This document shows, in pieces, positions 16,224-25,760 of a stretch of 54,067 bases of DNA. The position numbers were made by a program, and so were the translations under genes. The notes beneath the pieces were generated by a model. That model had not been told where the DNA came from and ran no database searches. It saw nothing but the letters and a program-made list of their open reading frames with translations. The first letter of the stretch is position 1; each line of letters starts with the position of its first letter. The stretch is from an uncultured Aquimarina sp. (lineage in GTDB: Bacteria > Bacteroidota > Bacteroidia > Flavobacteriales > Flavobacteriaceae), in the NCBI GenBank assembly GCA_947496555.1, contig CANMDH010000036.1, positions 1 through 54,067 on the forward strand, written 5' to 3'.

Positions 16224-17807
16224 TTATGCCGATTTTGGCCTTAGTTTAAAAAATTGAATGTAACTATCCGGGTTTTCAATTTCACCTCTTTCAGAGATTA
16301 GTTTGATATCGATATGCTTGTTCTTTGCCTTTTCAGAAAAATCCTCCAAAATTTCTATAATATCATTGTCTAGATACCTGGTCTTTCGAACATCCAAAGT
16401 AAGATACGTATCTTCTGGCAATTGATCAAGTTCTTTTAGTATTGCTCCTTTATTAAAGAATGTAACCTCTTCTGCCAAAGTCATTTTAACCTTATGTTTA
16501 CCATTACTAACATCTTCGATATGAAGGAAGTGCGAATTTTGATAGCTTTTTATAAGAATTACCACAATCCCCACCATAAGTCCAAGACCAATACCAATTA
16601 GAAGATCGGTAAAGATGATCCCCAATACGGTTACGGTAAATGGAATTGACTGCTTCCAACCCATAGCATACATTTTCTTAAACAACGATGGTTTTGCCAA
16701 TTTATAACCCACAAGCAATAAAACAGACGCCAATACCGACAACGGAATCATATTTAATAAACGCGGTATTAAAATCACAGATATTAGCAAAAAGAATCCA
16801 TGAATAATTGCCGACATTTTAGATTTACCACCTGATTGAATATTTGCTGAACTTCGAACAATTACTTGAGTGATTGGCAATCCTCCGATCATTCCCGAAA
16901 TAATATTCCCGGTTCCTTGTGCCAACAACTCTCTATTGGTTGGTGTAACATGCTTATCGGGATCCAATTTATCGGTAGCCTCAACACATAACAAGGTCTC
17001 TAGGCTTGCTACTAGTGCGATGGTAAATGCAGTTATCCATATATCTGTTTGAAATATCACGGCAAAATTAGGAAAGCTAAATTGCCCTAAAAATGAAGAA
17101 AAATCTCCTGGAATTGGTACACTTACCAAATGATCTTTTGATATAGAAAGACTTTGGTGATCTTGGGTAAAAACATAAAAAAGAATACCTACAGCAACGG
17201 CTACCAAAGGACCTTGCACTAACTTGAAGATCTTAGCTTTTTTGCCTAATACTTTTTCCCAAAGAATTAAAATCCCTAGACCAATAACGGCAATAAGAGT
17301 AGCACCCGGACTGATGAATTTTACGGTATTTATTATTTCAGAAAAAGTGTTTTCTCCGCCTTGAAAGAATGAAAAATCACCTTCTGGGGGTGCATTGTAT
17401 CCAAAGAAATGAGGTATTTGCTTTAAAATGATAATAATCCCAATACCTGTTAACATTCCTTTGATTACTGAAGAAGGAAAGTAGTATCCTATAATCCCAG
17501 CTCTTAACACTCCAAAAAGTAATTGAATCACACCTCCCAGCACTACTGCCACCAAGAAGTTTTCATACCCTCCCAATGCGCCTATAGAGCTAAGTACGAT
17601 TGCCGCCAAACCGGCAGCCGGACCACTTACTCCAATATTAGAGCCACTTAAAGCTCCCACAACGATCCCTCCTACAATCCCGGCAATCAAACCAGAAAAA
17701 AGAGGGGCTCCACTCGCCAAAGCAATACCTAAACATAACGGTAATGCCACAAAAAATACCACAATACTGGATGGTAGATCATTTTTTAAATTCTTAAAAA
17801 CGTTCAT
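16224..17807 (-). CDS. SulP-family anion transporter, probable bicarbonate transporter
   Basis: A 527-residue SulP protein, distinct from the 617-residue one downstream. The membrane core begins LPSSIVVFFVALPLCLGIAL and contains GSNIGVSGPAAGLAAIVL. A short STAS-like C-terminal domain follows (about 430-520, TYLTLDVRKTRYLDNDIIEIL). The start at 17807 (MNVFKN) is preferred, because the 16 extra codons upstream are not of SulP type. It is probably co-transcribed with the carbonic anhydrase 12 bases downstream, the main reason to suspect bicarbonate as substrate. Confidence 0.9.
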   Translation of the reverse strand: MNVFKNLKNDLPSSIVVFFVALPLCLGIALASGAPLFSGLIAGIVGGIVVGALSGSNIGVSGPAAGLAAIVLSSIGALGGYENFLVAVVLGGVIQLLFGVLRAGIIGYYFPSSVIKGMLTGIGIIIILKQIPHFFGYNAPPEGDFSFFQGGENTFSEIINTVKFISPGATLIAVIGLGILILWEKVLGKKAKIFKLVQGPLVAVAVGILFYVFTQDHQSLSISKDHLVSVPIPGDFSSFLGQFSFPNFAVIFQTDIWITAFTIALVASLETLLCVEATDKLDPDKHVTPTNRELLAQGTGNIISGMIGGLPITQVIVRSSANIQSGGKSKMSAIIHGFFLLISVILIPRLLNMIPLSVLASVLLLVGYKLAKPSLFKKMYAMGWKQSIPFTVTVLGIIFTDLLIGIGLGLMVGIVVILIKSYQNSHFLHIEDVSNGKHKVKMTLAEEVTFFNKGAILKELDQLPEDTYLTLDVRKTRYLDNDIIEILEDFSEKAKNKHIDIKLISERGEIENPDSYIQFFKLRPKSA

Positions 17808-17947
17808 AGTTGTAAAAATTAGTTGCCCTTCCTCTAGTACAAGGTTTAAGAACAATTTGATAAAATAGATTTGAAATAGATCGAAAAGTAGTTACCCCTT
17901 ATTTTATAAAAAGGGGAGGTATTTTCGAATTAAATAATTAAGATGCA

Positions 17948-18271
17948 CTATGAAAATTCTGGGGGTGGCGTATTGTGTTCCAGATAGACTGAAGAGTTAT
18001 GGGCATATAGATCTGGAAAAACACCAGCCTTACCATTGACGAGCGCAGATGCCCTATCGTCATAATACTGCGAAATTTTATCTTTTTCTTTAAAATCTTC
18101 TTTTTCTGAGCCTTCCTTTTCTTTTTGTTCAGAGTTTTCAGATTCCTCAATGGCTATAGAAGTTTTATCATCACAGGTATAGAAATTAATCAAACCCAGA
18201 CCGTAATTGGAAATATTAAGCATACATCCAAAAACAATTAAAAATTTAGCTATTTGAAGCTTTGTTACCAT
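17948..18271 (-). CDS. Small membrane-anchored or secreted hypothetical protein
   Basis: A 107-residue protein with a hydrophobic N-terminal segment (about 5-30, containing two Cys), then a Glu/Lys-rich linker (residues about 40-65), and a conserved-looking C-terminus ending TPPPEFS. It may be an inner-membrane anchor with a short periplasmic tail or a cleaved secreted protein. It is upstream of the SulP/carbonic anhydrase genes on the same strand but 140 bases away. The function is unknown. Confidence 0.55.
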   Translation of the reverse strand: MVTKLQIAKFLIVFGCMLNISNYGLGLINFYTCDDKTSIAIEESENSEQKEKEGSEKEDFKEKDKISQYYDDRASALVNGKAGVFPDLYAHNSSVYLEHNTPPPEFS

Positions 18272-18457
18272 GTATAAAAAAAAGTTAAAGCGCTAAAATA
18301 ACAGTATTACTTTCAAATTTTGTTAAATGAATTGTAAATTTAATTAAACCATAGTTATAGTGTTAGAATATTTTCAGAACTTTTCATATATGTCAAAAAT
18401 ATTAAAACGAGTACTTTCTCCTTTACAAAGTATAAAAATCGAATCTTAACCTAAATA

Positions 18458-19663
18458 TTGCAAAAAACACCTTCAAATAGAATAGTTATTATAGATGCCC
18501 TAAGAGGTTTTGCCTTGGGAGGTGTGGCCTTGGTTCATATGACTGAGCAGTACATTGCCTCTGCCCCTACCGATAACCTGATGGAAATCACTAACAGCAC
18601 CTTTGATTCTATCCTAAGTGGAGTCATTACTTTTTTTATTATTGGTAAATTCTTTGCCTTGTTTTCGATTTTATTTGGCTTGAGTTTCTTCATTCAAATG
18701 GATTCTGCCGCCAAGCGGGGAGAAAATTTTGGTGGTCGATTTCTTTGGAGGGTCTTTTTACTATTCATTATAGGCTATGCGCATCAAATTTTCTATAAAG
18801 GAGATATTTTAACCATTTATGCTCTTTTGGCACCTTTTTTAATCCCGTTTTACAAAATGAAAAACAATTGGATCTTGTTGGTTGCAGGTGTCTTCTTGAT
18901 TAGTATTCCAAGATTTATTTCTTACGCTATATTAGGTACAGAAAGTGCTTTCGGTTTTCCCTCCTTTATGGACTTTAATAACGAAATAAACGTAGCCTAT
19001 ATTGAAACCTTAAAAGAGGGAAGTCTTCTAGATGTATTTTCTGCTAATGCAGGTCAGGGGATGTTGCAAAAAATGGATTTTCAAATTGGTTTTATTGCTA
19101 GGTTTTATCTCACTTTTGGATATTTTTTGATAGGATTATGGCTTGGTAAGATAGGTTTGTTTCAAAAGGCCAGAGAAAATATTTCCAAAGTTAAAAAATG
19201 GCTAATCAGGGCTATTATTTTCTTTATTATTGCCTTACTAATTACTGCTGGGTTCTTTGCGACATCACCGCAACCTGTAGATTTTAACAGTTGGTTACAT
19301 GTATTGGGTATTAATGCCTATGATTGGTCGAATATCGGTCTTACCGCAATTATCCTATGCAGTTTTATATTAATCTTTATGAAAAGACGCGGAGAGAAAT
19401 TCCTGTCGTTTTTTGCTCCCTACGGAAGAATGGCGCTTACCAATTATGTCTTACAATCGATTATAGGAACCTCGATCTTATTTGGATGGGGTTTAGGATA
19501 TTTGGGTAAGTTACAAACCTCGTATCTATTTTTAATGGCTATAGCACTTATCACAATACAAACGCTGGTAAGCAAACTTTGGCTTGCACATTTTAGATAC
19601 GGCCCCTTAGAATGGTTATGGCGATCTGCAACACTTGGTAAAATTCAGCCTTTTAAAAAATGA
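18458..19663 (+). CDS. DUF418 family membrane protein (YeiB-like)
   Basis: A 401-residue inner-membrane protein with about 9-10 hydrophobic helices. The N-terminal RIVIIDALRGFALGGVALVH is the acyltransferase-3/DUF1624-like signature, and the C-terminal DUF418 domain (about 240-395) contains GRMALTNYVLQSIIG and ends FRYGPLEWLWR. Family members are thought to modify or transport envelope components, without a proven substrate. The only usable start is TTG at 18458: an in-frame TAA lies six bases upstream and the family signature begins soon after. It converges on batE with two bases between the stops. Confidence 0.85.
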   Translation: MQKTPSNRIVIIDALRGFALGGVALVHMTEQYIASAPTDNLMEITNSTFDSILSGVITFFIIGKFFALFSILFGLSFFIQMDSAAKRGENFGGRFLWRVFLLFIIGYAHQIFYKGDILTIYALLAPFLIPFYKMKNNWILLVAGVFLISIPRFISYAILGTESAFGFPSFMDFNNEINVAYIETLKEGSLLDVFSANAGQGMLQKMDFQIGFIARFYLTFGYFLIGLWLGKIGLFQKARENISKVKKWLIRAIIFFIIALLITAGFFATSPQPVDFNSWLHVLGINAYDWSNIGLTAIILCSFILIFMKRRGEKFLSFFAPYGRMALTNYVLQSIIGTSILFGWGLGYLGKLQTSYLFLMAIALITIQTLVSKLWLAHFRYGPLEWLWRSATLGKIQPFKK

Positions 19664-19665
19664 GA

Positions 19666-20415
19666 CTACAGCTCTCTCAAATCTGTAGCCGGGATCCACC
19701 CGATTTTACCATCGGCTAGTTTAATTTTTTTCCAATTATTTACGGTTTCTGTGACCTGTACTTTGGTGCCTTCGTGTAGTTGAAAAACCTCTTCGCTACG
19801 CAAGTTTGGCTCACTCTTTATAATAGTTTCCTGAGCAAAAATAATGGCAAACTGATTATTTTTGATCGCATCATACTGTCTGAAAGCGAAAAACACCCCA
19901 AACAAACCAAAAACCAAAACCAACCAGGATCCTACAAAAAATATCCTCTTTTTTGATGAGGTCTGAGCTAGGTAGTACAATATAAAAAGAACAACGAACA
20001 ATACTACACATAACACCGCAAACCAAGCCCAACCATCAAAAGTGGTTATGCTGTTAAATCTATTAAGTGTCTTAGAAATAAAACCTTCAGGAATCACATC
20101 TATAGCATCGATCGTTGCATTTTGGGCAAATACAAGATTGTTTTTAATGTCATCATCACTGGGTGCTAACTCTAATGCTTTTTCATAATAATAAACACTA
20201 GGACCTATATTACTCAATTTATAGTGTGCATTCCCTAAATTATAATACAACGATGCCGATTCTTTTCCTGCATCCAGTACTGATGTATAGGCGTCTATGG
20301 CTTCCTGATACTTTTCTTGATTGTATAGTGAACTTCCTCTTTGAAAAGCTTCTTCATCCTGAGAAAAACCAATAGTAACTATCAAAAAAATCAGTATTTC
20401 GACTATTCTCTTCAC
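19666..20415 (-). CDS. batE: BatE: TPR and SH3-like domain protein
   Basis: A 249-residue last protein of the Bat operon. It has a signal peptide (about 1-18), two TPR motifs (about 25-95, ASLYYNLGNAHYKLSNIGPSVYYYEKAL), two membrane helices (about 130-150 and 160-182), and a C-terminal bacterial SH3 domain (about 190-248, KSEPNLRSEEVFQLHEGTKV and GKIGWIPATDL). Bat proteins form an envelope complex linked to aerotolerance in Bacteroides and to virulence or stress resistance elsewhere. It follows batD by 12 bases. Confidence 0.88.
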   Translation of the reverse strand: MKRIVEILIFLIVTIGFSQDEEAFQRGSSLYNQEKYQEAIDAYTSVLDAGKESASLYYNLGNAHYKLSNIGPSVYYYEKALELAPSDDDIKNNLVFAQNATIDAIDVIPEGFISKTLNRFNSITTFDGWAWFAVLCVVLFVVLFILYYLAQTSSKKRIFFVGSWLVLVFGLFGVFFAFRQYDAIKNNQFAIIFAQETIIKSEPNLRSEEVFQLHEGTKVQVTETVNNWKKIKLADGKIGWIPATDLREL

Positions 20416-20427
20416 GTTTTTACAATT

Positions 20428-22194
20428 TTATAATTGTTTATCAATTGCTGCAATTACTCTTGATGCCTTGTCATAATCCTGCTGCATAGCTGTTGTAGAA
20501 GACGGCGTATATCGTGCAAACTCGCAACTTTCAAGCAAAGCAATAAATTCTATGGCAACCGCATCATCTACCCCACGCTCTTTTAGCAATCTTTGAATAC
20601 GATCTTTACTCATGTCACTAGTTTGTATATGCAGTTTTGCTTTTAGATAATTATGCAATGCACGCTCCATCGCGATATAAAACTCTTTCTGATTTCCTAA
20701 ATTCTTCTTTGCTTCTGATAGGTATTTTCTAGCAAGCTTATCGGCTTTACGAACCCTATTACCGCTTATATCACTAAGTCGTTCCTCTCTTCTTTTTCCG
20801 AAGAATAAAAACAAAGGTATTGCCAATAAAGGCGCCGTAAGCGATACCCAAAATGCAGTTGATTTAAAGAAATGTTCTTTTGTAATGGGTTTTAAATCTG
20901 CATTTAATTTTAAAAATCTAAATTGATTCCCGGTTTGAGTAACTAATCTTTTACCAGTTCCTGTAGCTTCAGTTGTGACAATTGCATCCCCGCCATCCGG
21001 ACCCGTTTTTACATTGATCACGATTTCATCGGAAGTGATTCTCTTATAACTTTCTGTCTGAAGATCAAAATAAGTAAACGAAATTGATGGTATTGGATAT
21101 TTACCTTTGTACTGAGGCACTAGTGTATAACTGTCAGATATATTACCCGCCATACCTGTAAGATTTGTTCTTACTCGTTCGCTATGTTCGGGTTCATACT
21201 GTTCTAAACCACTGGGTACATTAAGCTTTGGAAGGTCGAATAGTTTTAAGTTACCATTACCCGACACCAGGACTTTGGCATCCAAAGACTCGGTGGCGTC
21301 CAGGTTCGTTTTGTTGGTAGTAACTTTAAAATCAAAAGATCCTACTGCGCCCGAAAAGTCAACAGGTTTTCCCTGTTGGGGTAAAGATTTTACATTGATG
21401 GTTCTGTTACCTGCCGCCACAGTTTTCTTAACGGTGGTATACAATCTACCTCCAAAAATATCTCTTCTCTTGGTAGGAACATCTACTGAAACCGTAAGCG
21501 TAAGCGGTTCGATATTCAGTTTTCCGGTTTTTTGAGGGTACAGTACGGTTTTACGAAGTACTACAAAACGATAAGGCTCTCCATTATAGGTTCCGTTTTC
21601 GATTTTAAGTTGTTTCATGTCTATGGCCTGGCTCCAAAAATCACTGTATTTTGGACTATCCAACTCTCGCCAGTTACTAACACTAATTCTAGGGCTTACA
21701 TAGAGTTTATAGACCACTGTGATAGCTTCATTCAAATAAGGATCCCCTTTAGAAACTTCGGCGACCAAATGTAAATTTTCGCTGGCTACAAAATCGGTGT
21801 CATTACCATCTTTAGGTTTATCAACGGCCCCTGTAACCTCTACAGTAACGGGTAGTGTTTTATAGGTTTGACCATCAATTTCTATGGTGGCCTGTTTTAT
21901 AGTAAATCTTCCTCTTTTTGTGGGCTCCAAGAAGTAGCTAAATGTCTTAGAATACGATCTTTTTCCGTTGATCCAGGAATTACTGATCGATTGGTTTGGC
22001 CCGCCAATCACCGTAAATCCAGAGAAAGAAGGAGGTGTAAAATTGTCTCCGTCTTTATTCATCTCAAAATCTACCCGTAATCTTTCATTTACACCCAGCT
22101 TTTTCTTACTTACTTTGGCTTCAAATTTTACCTGCGCCAAGGTAAGCTGACTTATCGCCAGAGCTACTGTTAGAAAAATTAGTTTTAGTTTCAT
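20428..22194 (-). CDS. batD: BatD: oxygen-tolerance family protein
   Basis: A 588-residue protein with a signal peptide (1-20, ending LTLAQ), a long periplasmic part of repeated beta-sandwich domains (about 22-430), a single membrane helix (about 447-466, TAFWVSLTAPLLAIPLFLFF) and a cytoplasmic helical tail (about 480-588). This is the standard BatD layout. It lies between batC and batE in the operon. A hairpin in the 55-base gap to batC may tune translation or mRNA stability. Confidence 0.9.
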   Translation of the reverse strand: MKLKLIFLTVALAISQLTLAQVKFEAKVSKKKLGVNERLRVDFEMNKDGDNFTPPSFSGFTVIGGPNQSISNSWINGKRSYSKTFSYFLEPTKRGRFTIKQATIEIDGQTYKTLPVTVEVTGAVDKPKDGNDTDFVASENLHLVAEVSKGDPYLNEAITVVYKLYVSPRISVSNWRELDSPKYSDFWSQAIDMKQLKIENGTYNGEPYRFVVLRKTVLYPQKTGKLNIEPLTLTVSVDVPTKRRDIFGGRLYTTVKKTVAAGNRTINVKSLPQQGKPVDFSGAVGSFDFKVTTNKTNLDATESLDAKVLVSGNGNLKLFDLPKLNVPSGLEQYEPEHSERVRTNLTGMAGNISDSYTLVPQYKGKYPIPSISFTYFDLQTESYKRITSDEIVINVKTGPDGGDAIVTTEATGTGKRLVTQTGNQFRFLKLNADLKPITKEHFFKSTAFWVSLTAPLLAIPLFLFFGKRREERLSDISGNRVRKADKLARKYLSEAKKNLGNQKEFYIAMERALHNYLKAKLHIQTSDMSKDRIQRLLKERGVDDAVAIEFIALLESCEFARYTPSSTTAMQQDYDKASRVIAAIDKQL

Positions 22195-22213
22195 CGTTAT
22201 TCTTTTTCATCAA

Positions 22214-22235
22214 GATCCTCAATTTTATGAGGATC
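22214..22235 (-). promoter_or_regulatory. Hairpin in the batC-batD gap
   Basis: GATCCTCA (22214-22221) and TGAGGATC (22228-22235) form an 8-bp stem with a 6-base loop between the batC stop and the batD start. It lacks a T-run, so it is more likely an mRNA processing or stabilising structure than a terminator. Confidence 0.4.
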
Positions 22236-22249
22236 AGATCGCTAATTTA

Positions 22250-23155
22250 TTACCAATCTTTTTCAGTTTTTACTTTTGATCCCTGTGCTTTTTTTGCATT
22301 GATCTTATCCTGCACCTTCTTTTCTTCATTATTCATAGCCTCGAGTAAGCTTTTTACCTGTTGAGGAGATAACTGACCTTGAGGCCTTTGGGGTTGCTGT
22401 TGTTCTTTGGGTTCGCCCTGTTCCTTTTCGTCTTCACCCTGATCTCCTTTTCCTTTATCTTTTTGATCATCTTCGGGCTCTCCTTCTTCATCTTTTTCAT
22501 TTTCACCTTGTTCCTTTTCATCTTCACCCTTATCGCCCTGATCTTTTTGATCTTCCTTATTTTCTCCATCGTCTCCCTTCTTTTCTTCTTTATCGTCACC
22601 TTCTTTCTGATCTTGGTTATCTTGTTTTTGATCCTGGTCCTGGTCCTGATCTTTGTCATCCTGATTTTGATCGTTTTGCTGTTGTTGCTCCTCAAGCATT
22701 TTCTTTGCTAACGCCAAATTATATCTGGTCTCGTCGTCTTTTGAATTATTTCTTAACGCATTTTTATAGGCTTCGACCGCTTCTTTGTACTTTTTTTGTT
22801 CCATGAAGGTGTTTCCCTTATTATGAAATGCCTTATGTTTTTCTGATTTGGTAGCTGCCGTTACTTTTGTTGCTTCTGTATAACGCAAAGTGGCTTCGTC
22901 ATATTTTTCTGAATTATAATATGCATTCGCCAAGTTATATTTTGCGGTAAGATCCACTGGGTTTTTTGAAATGGCTTTTCGGTATTCTCCTTCTGCCTTC
23001 GGAAAATTTCCTTCATCAGCCAGTACTTGATTACCTGAAGCTACATACCGTTTTGCTTCATTGGCAGCTTCTTGGAGTTGTTCTTCTTGCGAGAAGATCA
23101 ATCCAAACTGAAAACACAATATGATTATAATATAACGCTTCATACTACTGCTCAT
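22250..23155 (-). CDS. batC: BatC: TPR protein with acidic low-complexity tail
   Basis: A 301-residue protein with a signal peptide (ending LIFSQ), three or four TPR motifs (about 30-150: KAEGEYRKAISKNP, ALRNNSKDDETRYNLALAK), then a roughly 100-residue tail (about 155-262) made mostly of Asp, Glu, Gln and Lys, and a short helical C-terminus. The tail is a coding low-complexity region. The first ATG overlaps the last 11 bases of batB, and a second start at 23143 (MKRYIIII) would remove the overlap. It is probably a periplasmic scaffold of the Bat complex. Confidence 0.88.
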   Translation of the reverse strand: MSSSMKRYIIIILCFQFGLIFSQEEQLQEAANEAKRYVASGNQVLADEGNFPKAEGEYRKAISKNPVDLTAKYNLANAYYNSEKYDEATLRYTEATKVTAATKSEKHKAFHNKGNTFMEQKKYKEAVEAYKNALRNNSKDDETRYNLALAKKMLEEQQQQNDQNQDDKDQDQDQDQKQDNQDQKEGDDKEEKKGDDGENKEDQKDQGDKGEDEKEQGENEKDEEGEPEDDQKDKGKGDQGEDEKEQGEPKEQQQPQRPQGQLSPQQVKSLLEAMNNEEKKVQDKINAKKAQGSKVKTEKDW

Positions 23156-24179
23156 TAAACAGATTTAATTTTTTAACCCATGATGTTTTTCTTTCGAGCA
23201 AGAAAATATCTAAAAATAACAATAACAACCCTGCTCCCAAAAACCATTGAAACTGATCTTTGAAATCTGCAAATTGCTTGGCTTCAAATTCTTTTTTGTC
23301 CATATTTTGGAGTATCGTCGTCACTTCTTCTACTACCTTTGTTGTACTTCTACCATCAATGTATGTGCCATTTGCTTCATTGGCAATTTCCTGCAAAGTT
23401 GTCATATTCAACTTGGTAATTACTGTATTACCTTGGTTATCCTTTTTGTAACTCTGTACAATCCTATTACGCTTAATTGGTATGGGTGCGCCTTTTTCAG
23501 ACCCAACTCCTATAGTAAATATTTTGATCCCTTCTTTTGATGCTTCTTCAGCAATCGTTTGAATATTTCCTTCGTGATCTTCGCCATCACTTACTATAAA
23601 CAATACTCTATTGGTTTGTTCTTCGTCGTTATAATAGGTTTTTGCTAATTCTATGGCTTCATTAATTGCGGTCCCTTGCGACGAAAGCATTTCGGTATTC
23701 ATGGCCTGCAAAAACATTTTTCCAGATGCATAATCTGTAGTAATTGGCAACTGCGGAAAAGCACTTCCTGCATAGGCAATGATCCCTATTCTATCGCTTG
23801 CCAAATTATTAATAATCTGTGTGATTAATTGCTTAGATTTTTCTAATCGATTGGGCGCAATATCTTCAGCAAGCATACTTTTTGATACATCAATGGCAAA
23901 AACTACATCTACCCCTTCTCGTTTTACAGTTTCGAGTTTGGTTCCTACCTTGGGATTAACCAATGCCAATACAAAACAAGCCAATGCAAGGCTGATTACA
24001 ATAATCTTTAAGATCGACTTAAAAATAGACTGATTTGGACTTAATCTTTTAAGCAATGCTGCATCTGCGAATCTTTTTTGAGTTGTTTTTTTCCATACCA
24101 AAACACCCAAAAACAGCAGGATAAGTACTGGAATACCCAATAACAACCAGAAATATATTTTTTCTTCTAATAAGTACAT
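23145..24179 (-). CDS. batB: BatB: membrane protein with von Willebrand factor A domain
   Basis: A 344-residue inner-membrane protein. Two N-terminal membrane helices (about 8-27 and 55-77) are followed by a VWA domain (about 88-290), with the metal-binding MIDAS motif DVSKS in VFAIDVSKSMLAEDI, and a final helix (about 310-330). VWA domains bind partner proteins through a divalent metal. It is paired with BatA, from which it is separated by a flavodoxin-fold gene. A dispersed repeat hairpin lies directly upstream. Confidence 0.92.
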   Translation of the reverse strand: MYLLEEKIYFWLLLGIPVLILLFLGVLVWKKTTQKRFADAALLKRLSPNQSIFKSILKIIVISLALACFVLALVNPKVGTKLETVKREGVDVVFAIDVSKSMLAEDIAPNRLEKSKQLITQIINNLASDRIGIIAYAGSAFPQLPITTDYASGKMFLQAMNTEMLSSQGTAINEAIELAKTYYNDEEQTNRVLFIVSDGEDHEGNIQTIAEEASKEGIKIFTIGVGSEKGAPIPIKRNRIVQSYKKDNQGNTVITKLNMTTLQEIANEANGTYIDGRSTTKVVEEVTTILQNMDKKEFEAKQFADFKDQFQWFLGAGLLLLFLDIFLLERKTSWVKKLNLFNEQ

Positions 24180-24209
24180 TTTATAAGTATACTTTTTATA
24201 TAATATTTA

Positions 24210-24234
24210 TGGATTCCAGCCTTCGCTGGAATGA
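24210..24234. repeat. Short palindromic repeat
   Basis: GATTCCAGC, then CTTC, then GCTGGAAT, followed by GAC, is a hairpin of the ATTCCAGC-type intergenic repeat. It lies in the 64-base gap between the reductase gene and batB and interrupts an otherwise tight operon. Confidence 0.5.
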
Positions 24235-24243
24235 CAAATTAAT

Positions 24244-24753
24244 TCAATTTTTTATGGTTAATGCAAATGCGTTTATTTTTTCTTTAACTTCAGCAGGAAG
24301 TGCTCCTTGCTTTATCCAAGAATGCGTATCTCCCAAATAATTCATTCCTAGATACGCTGCACTTCGTGAAAATGGCATATTAAACTCCTCGGGGCGATCA
24401 TTATCATTGCTACAGCTTATCATTGCCATATTTTTTCCTCTTAACATTCGACCATAATCCTTTTCATGATTAAGAAAATCTGATATTCTATCTAAAAACG
24501 TCTTCATGATCCCACTCATTGTATACCAATATACCGGTGTGGCAAATACAATAGTCTCATAATTTTGAACGATCCCCTTAAAGAGGTAATTGAAATCATC
24601 ATTTTTATTATTGAATTCATAATCATAATGACCGATATCTTTTTGATTAAGGTCTATGATCTCAAAACCAGTTACATCTCTTAAATAAGAGACTGATTTA
24701 AAAGTGTCTCCGTTGCTTCTTGAACTTGCTAATATGATAATTCCTTTATTCAA
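24244..24753 (-). CDS. NAD(P)H-dependent FMN reductase / flavodoxin-fold protein inside the Bat operon
   Basis: A 169-residue cytoplasmic flavodoxin-like protein. The FMN phosphate loop is at residues 9-17 (ASSRSNGDT), and TPVYWYTMSGIMKTFLDRISDFL at about 80-100 binds flavin, as in the NADPH-dependent FMN reductase and azoreductase family. Translation must start at the TTG at 24753, because the batA TAA stop immediately precedes it in frame and the FMN loop begins eight residues later. The zero-base junction implies coupling to batA. It is not a usual member of the Bat operon. A redox role beside the aerotolerance genes is an inference. Confidence 0.82.
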   Translation of the reverse strand: MNKGIIILASSRSNGDTFKSVSYLRDVTGFEIIDLNQKDIGHYDYEFNNKNDDFNYLFKGIVQNYETIVFATPVYWYTMSGIMKTFLDRISDFLNHEKDYGRMLRGKNMAMISCSNDNDRPEEFNMPFSRSAAYLGMNYLGDTHSWIKQGALPAEVKEKINAFALTIKN

Positions 24754-25758
24754 TTATATAAAACTTCTAAAAATAGTATACCTTAATAAAAACTCAATAA
24801 AAATTAATAATCCGGCCAACAATACCAAGGATCTAAATTTCTCTTCGTAATTATAGAATTTAAATTCTTCGATATCTGTTTTTTCTAATTTATCAATTTC
24901 CTGATATATCTGTTCTAATTTTTTGTTATTTGTTGCTCTAAAATATTTGCCTCCGGTAGCTTTTGCAATTTCTTTTAGTAAATCTTCATCAATTTCTACC
25001 TGTACTCTTCCGTATTGAAAAGTTCCATTGGGTAATAAGGCAACAGGCGCTAACGCCATTCCGTTGGTACCTAGCCCGATCGTATAGGTTTTGATACCAT
25101 ATTCAACCGCCAATTCTGAAGCAATTTTTGGATCAATAAAACCGGCATTATTAGATCCATCGGTAAGTAAAATAATGACTTTACTCTTGGCCTTGCTATC
25201 TTTAAGTCTGTTTACCGAAGTTGCCAAACCCATTCCGATAGCGGTTCCGTTTTCTAAAACATTATCGTATCGCACATCTTTCATACTGCTAAGTACTATA
25301 GACTTATCGCTGGTAATAGGTGTTTTGGTAAAACTTTCTCCGGCATAAATTACCAAACCAATACGATCATTGGGTCTACCTTTCACAAACTGGGCAGCTA
25401 CATCTTTTAGCGCCTCTAATCTATTAGGCCTAAGATCTTTTGCTAGCATACTAGCTGATACATCAATAGCCATAACAATATCTATCCCTTTTGTGGTCTT
25501 AGTTTTGGTAGAAACATCTACAGTTCTGGGTCTGGCCAATGCAGTTATGATCAATGACATTGCTGCCAGCCTAAGAACAAACAATATTGGTTTTAGTTTG
25601 GTAAGTAGGCTTCCGGTAATCTTAAAACCTTTAATGCTCGATATTTTTAATTCGGCCTGTTGCTTGTTACGCTTCCAAATAAACCAAGCGATTGCCAATG
25701 GTAGTATCAAAAACAACCAGAAAAACTGTGGGTTCTCAAATGTGAAATTTTCAAACAT
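24754..25758 (-). CDS. batA: BatA: membrane protein with von Willebrand factor A domain
   Basis: A 334-residue inner-membrane protein with an N-terminal helix pair (about 10-26 and 58-78), a VWA domain (about 90-285) with the MIDAS motif DVSAS in IDIVMAIDVSASMLAKDL, and a C-terminal helix (about 305-325). It is homologous to the BatB protein downstream, so the two arose by duplication. The stop codon abuts the TTG of the flavodoxin-fold gene. The upstream neighbour is two bases away, in keeping with one operon. Confidence 0.92.
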   Translation of the reverse strand: MFENFTFENPQFFWLFLILPLAIAWFIWKRNKQQAELKISSIKGFKITGSLLTKLKPILFVLRLAAMSLIITALARPRTVDVSTKTKTTKGIDIVMAIDVSASMLAKDLRPNRLEALKDVAAQFVKGRPNDRIGLVIYAGESFTKTPITSDKSIVLSSMKDVRYDNVLENGTAIGMGLATSVNRLKDSKAKSKVIILLTDGSNNAGFIDPKIASELAVEYGIKTYTIGLGTNGMALAPVALLPNGTFQYGRVQVEIDEDLLKEIAKATGGKYFRATNNKKLEQIYQEIDKLEKTDIEEFKFYNYEEKFRSLVLLAGLLIFIEFLLRYTIFRSFI

Positions 25759-25760
25759 TG

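Noticed and set aside
22354-22695. Lysine/isoleucine-rich open frame overlapping batC
   Set aside because: It is another frame of the acidic low-complexity tail of BatC, where repeated GAT/GAA codons keep all frames open.
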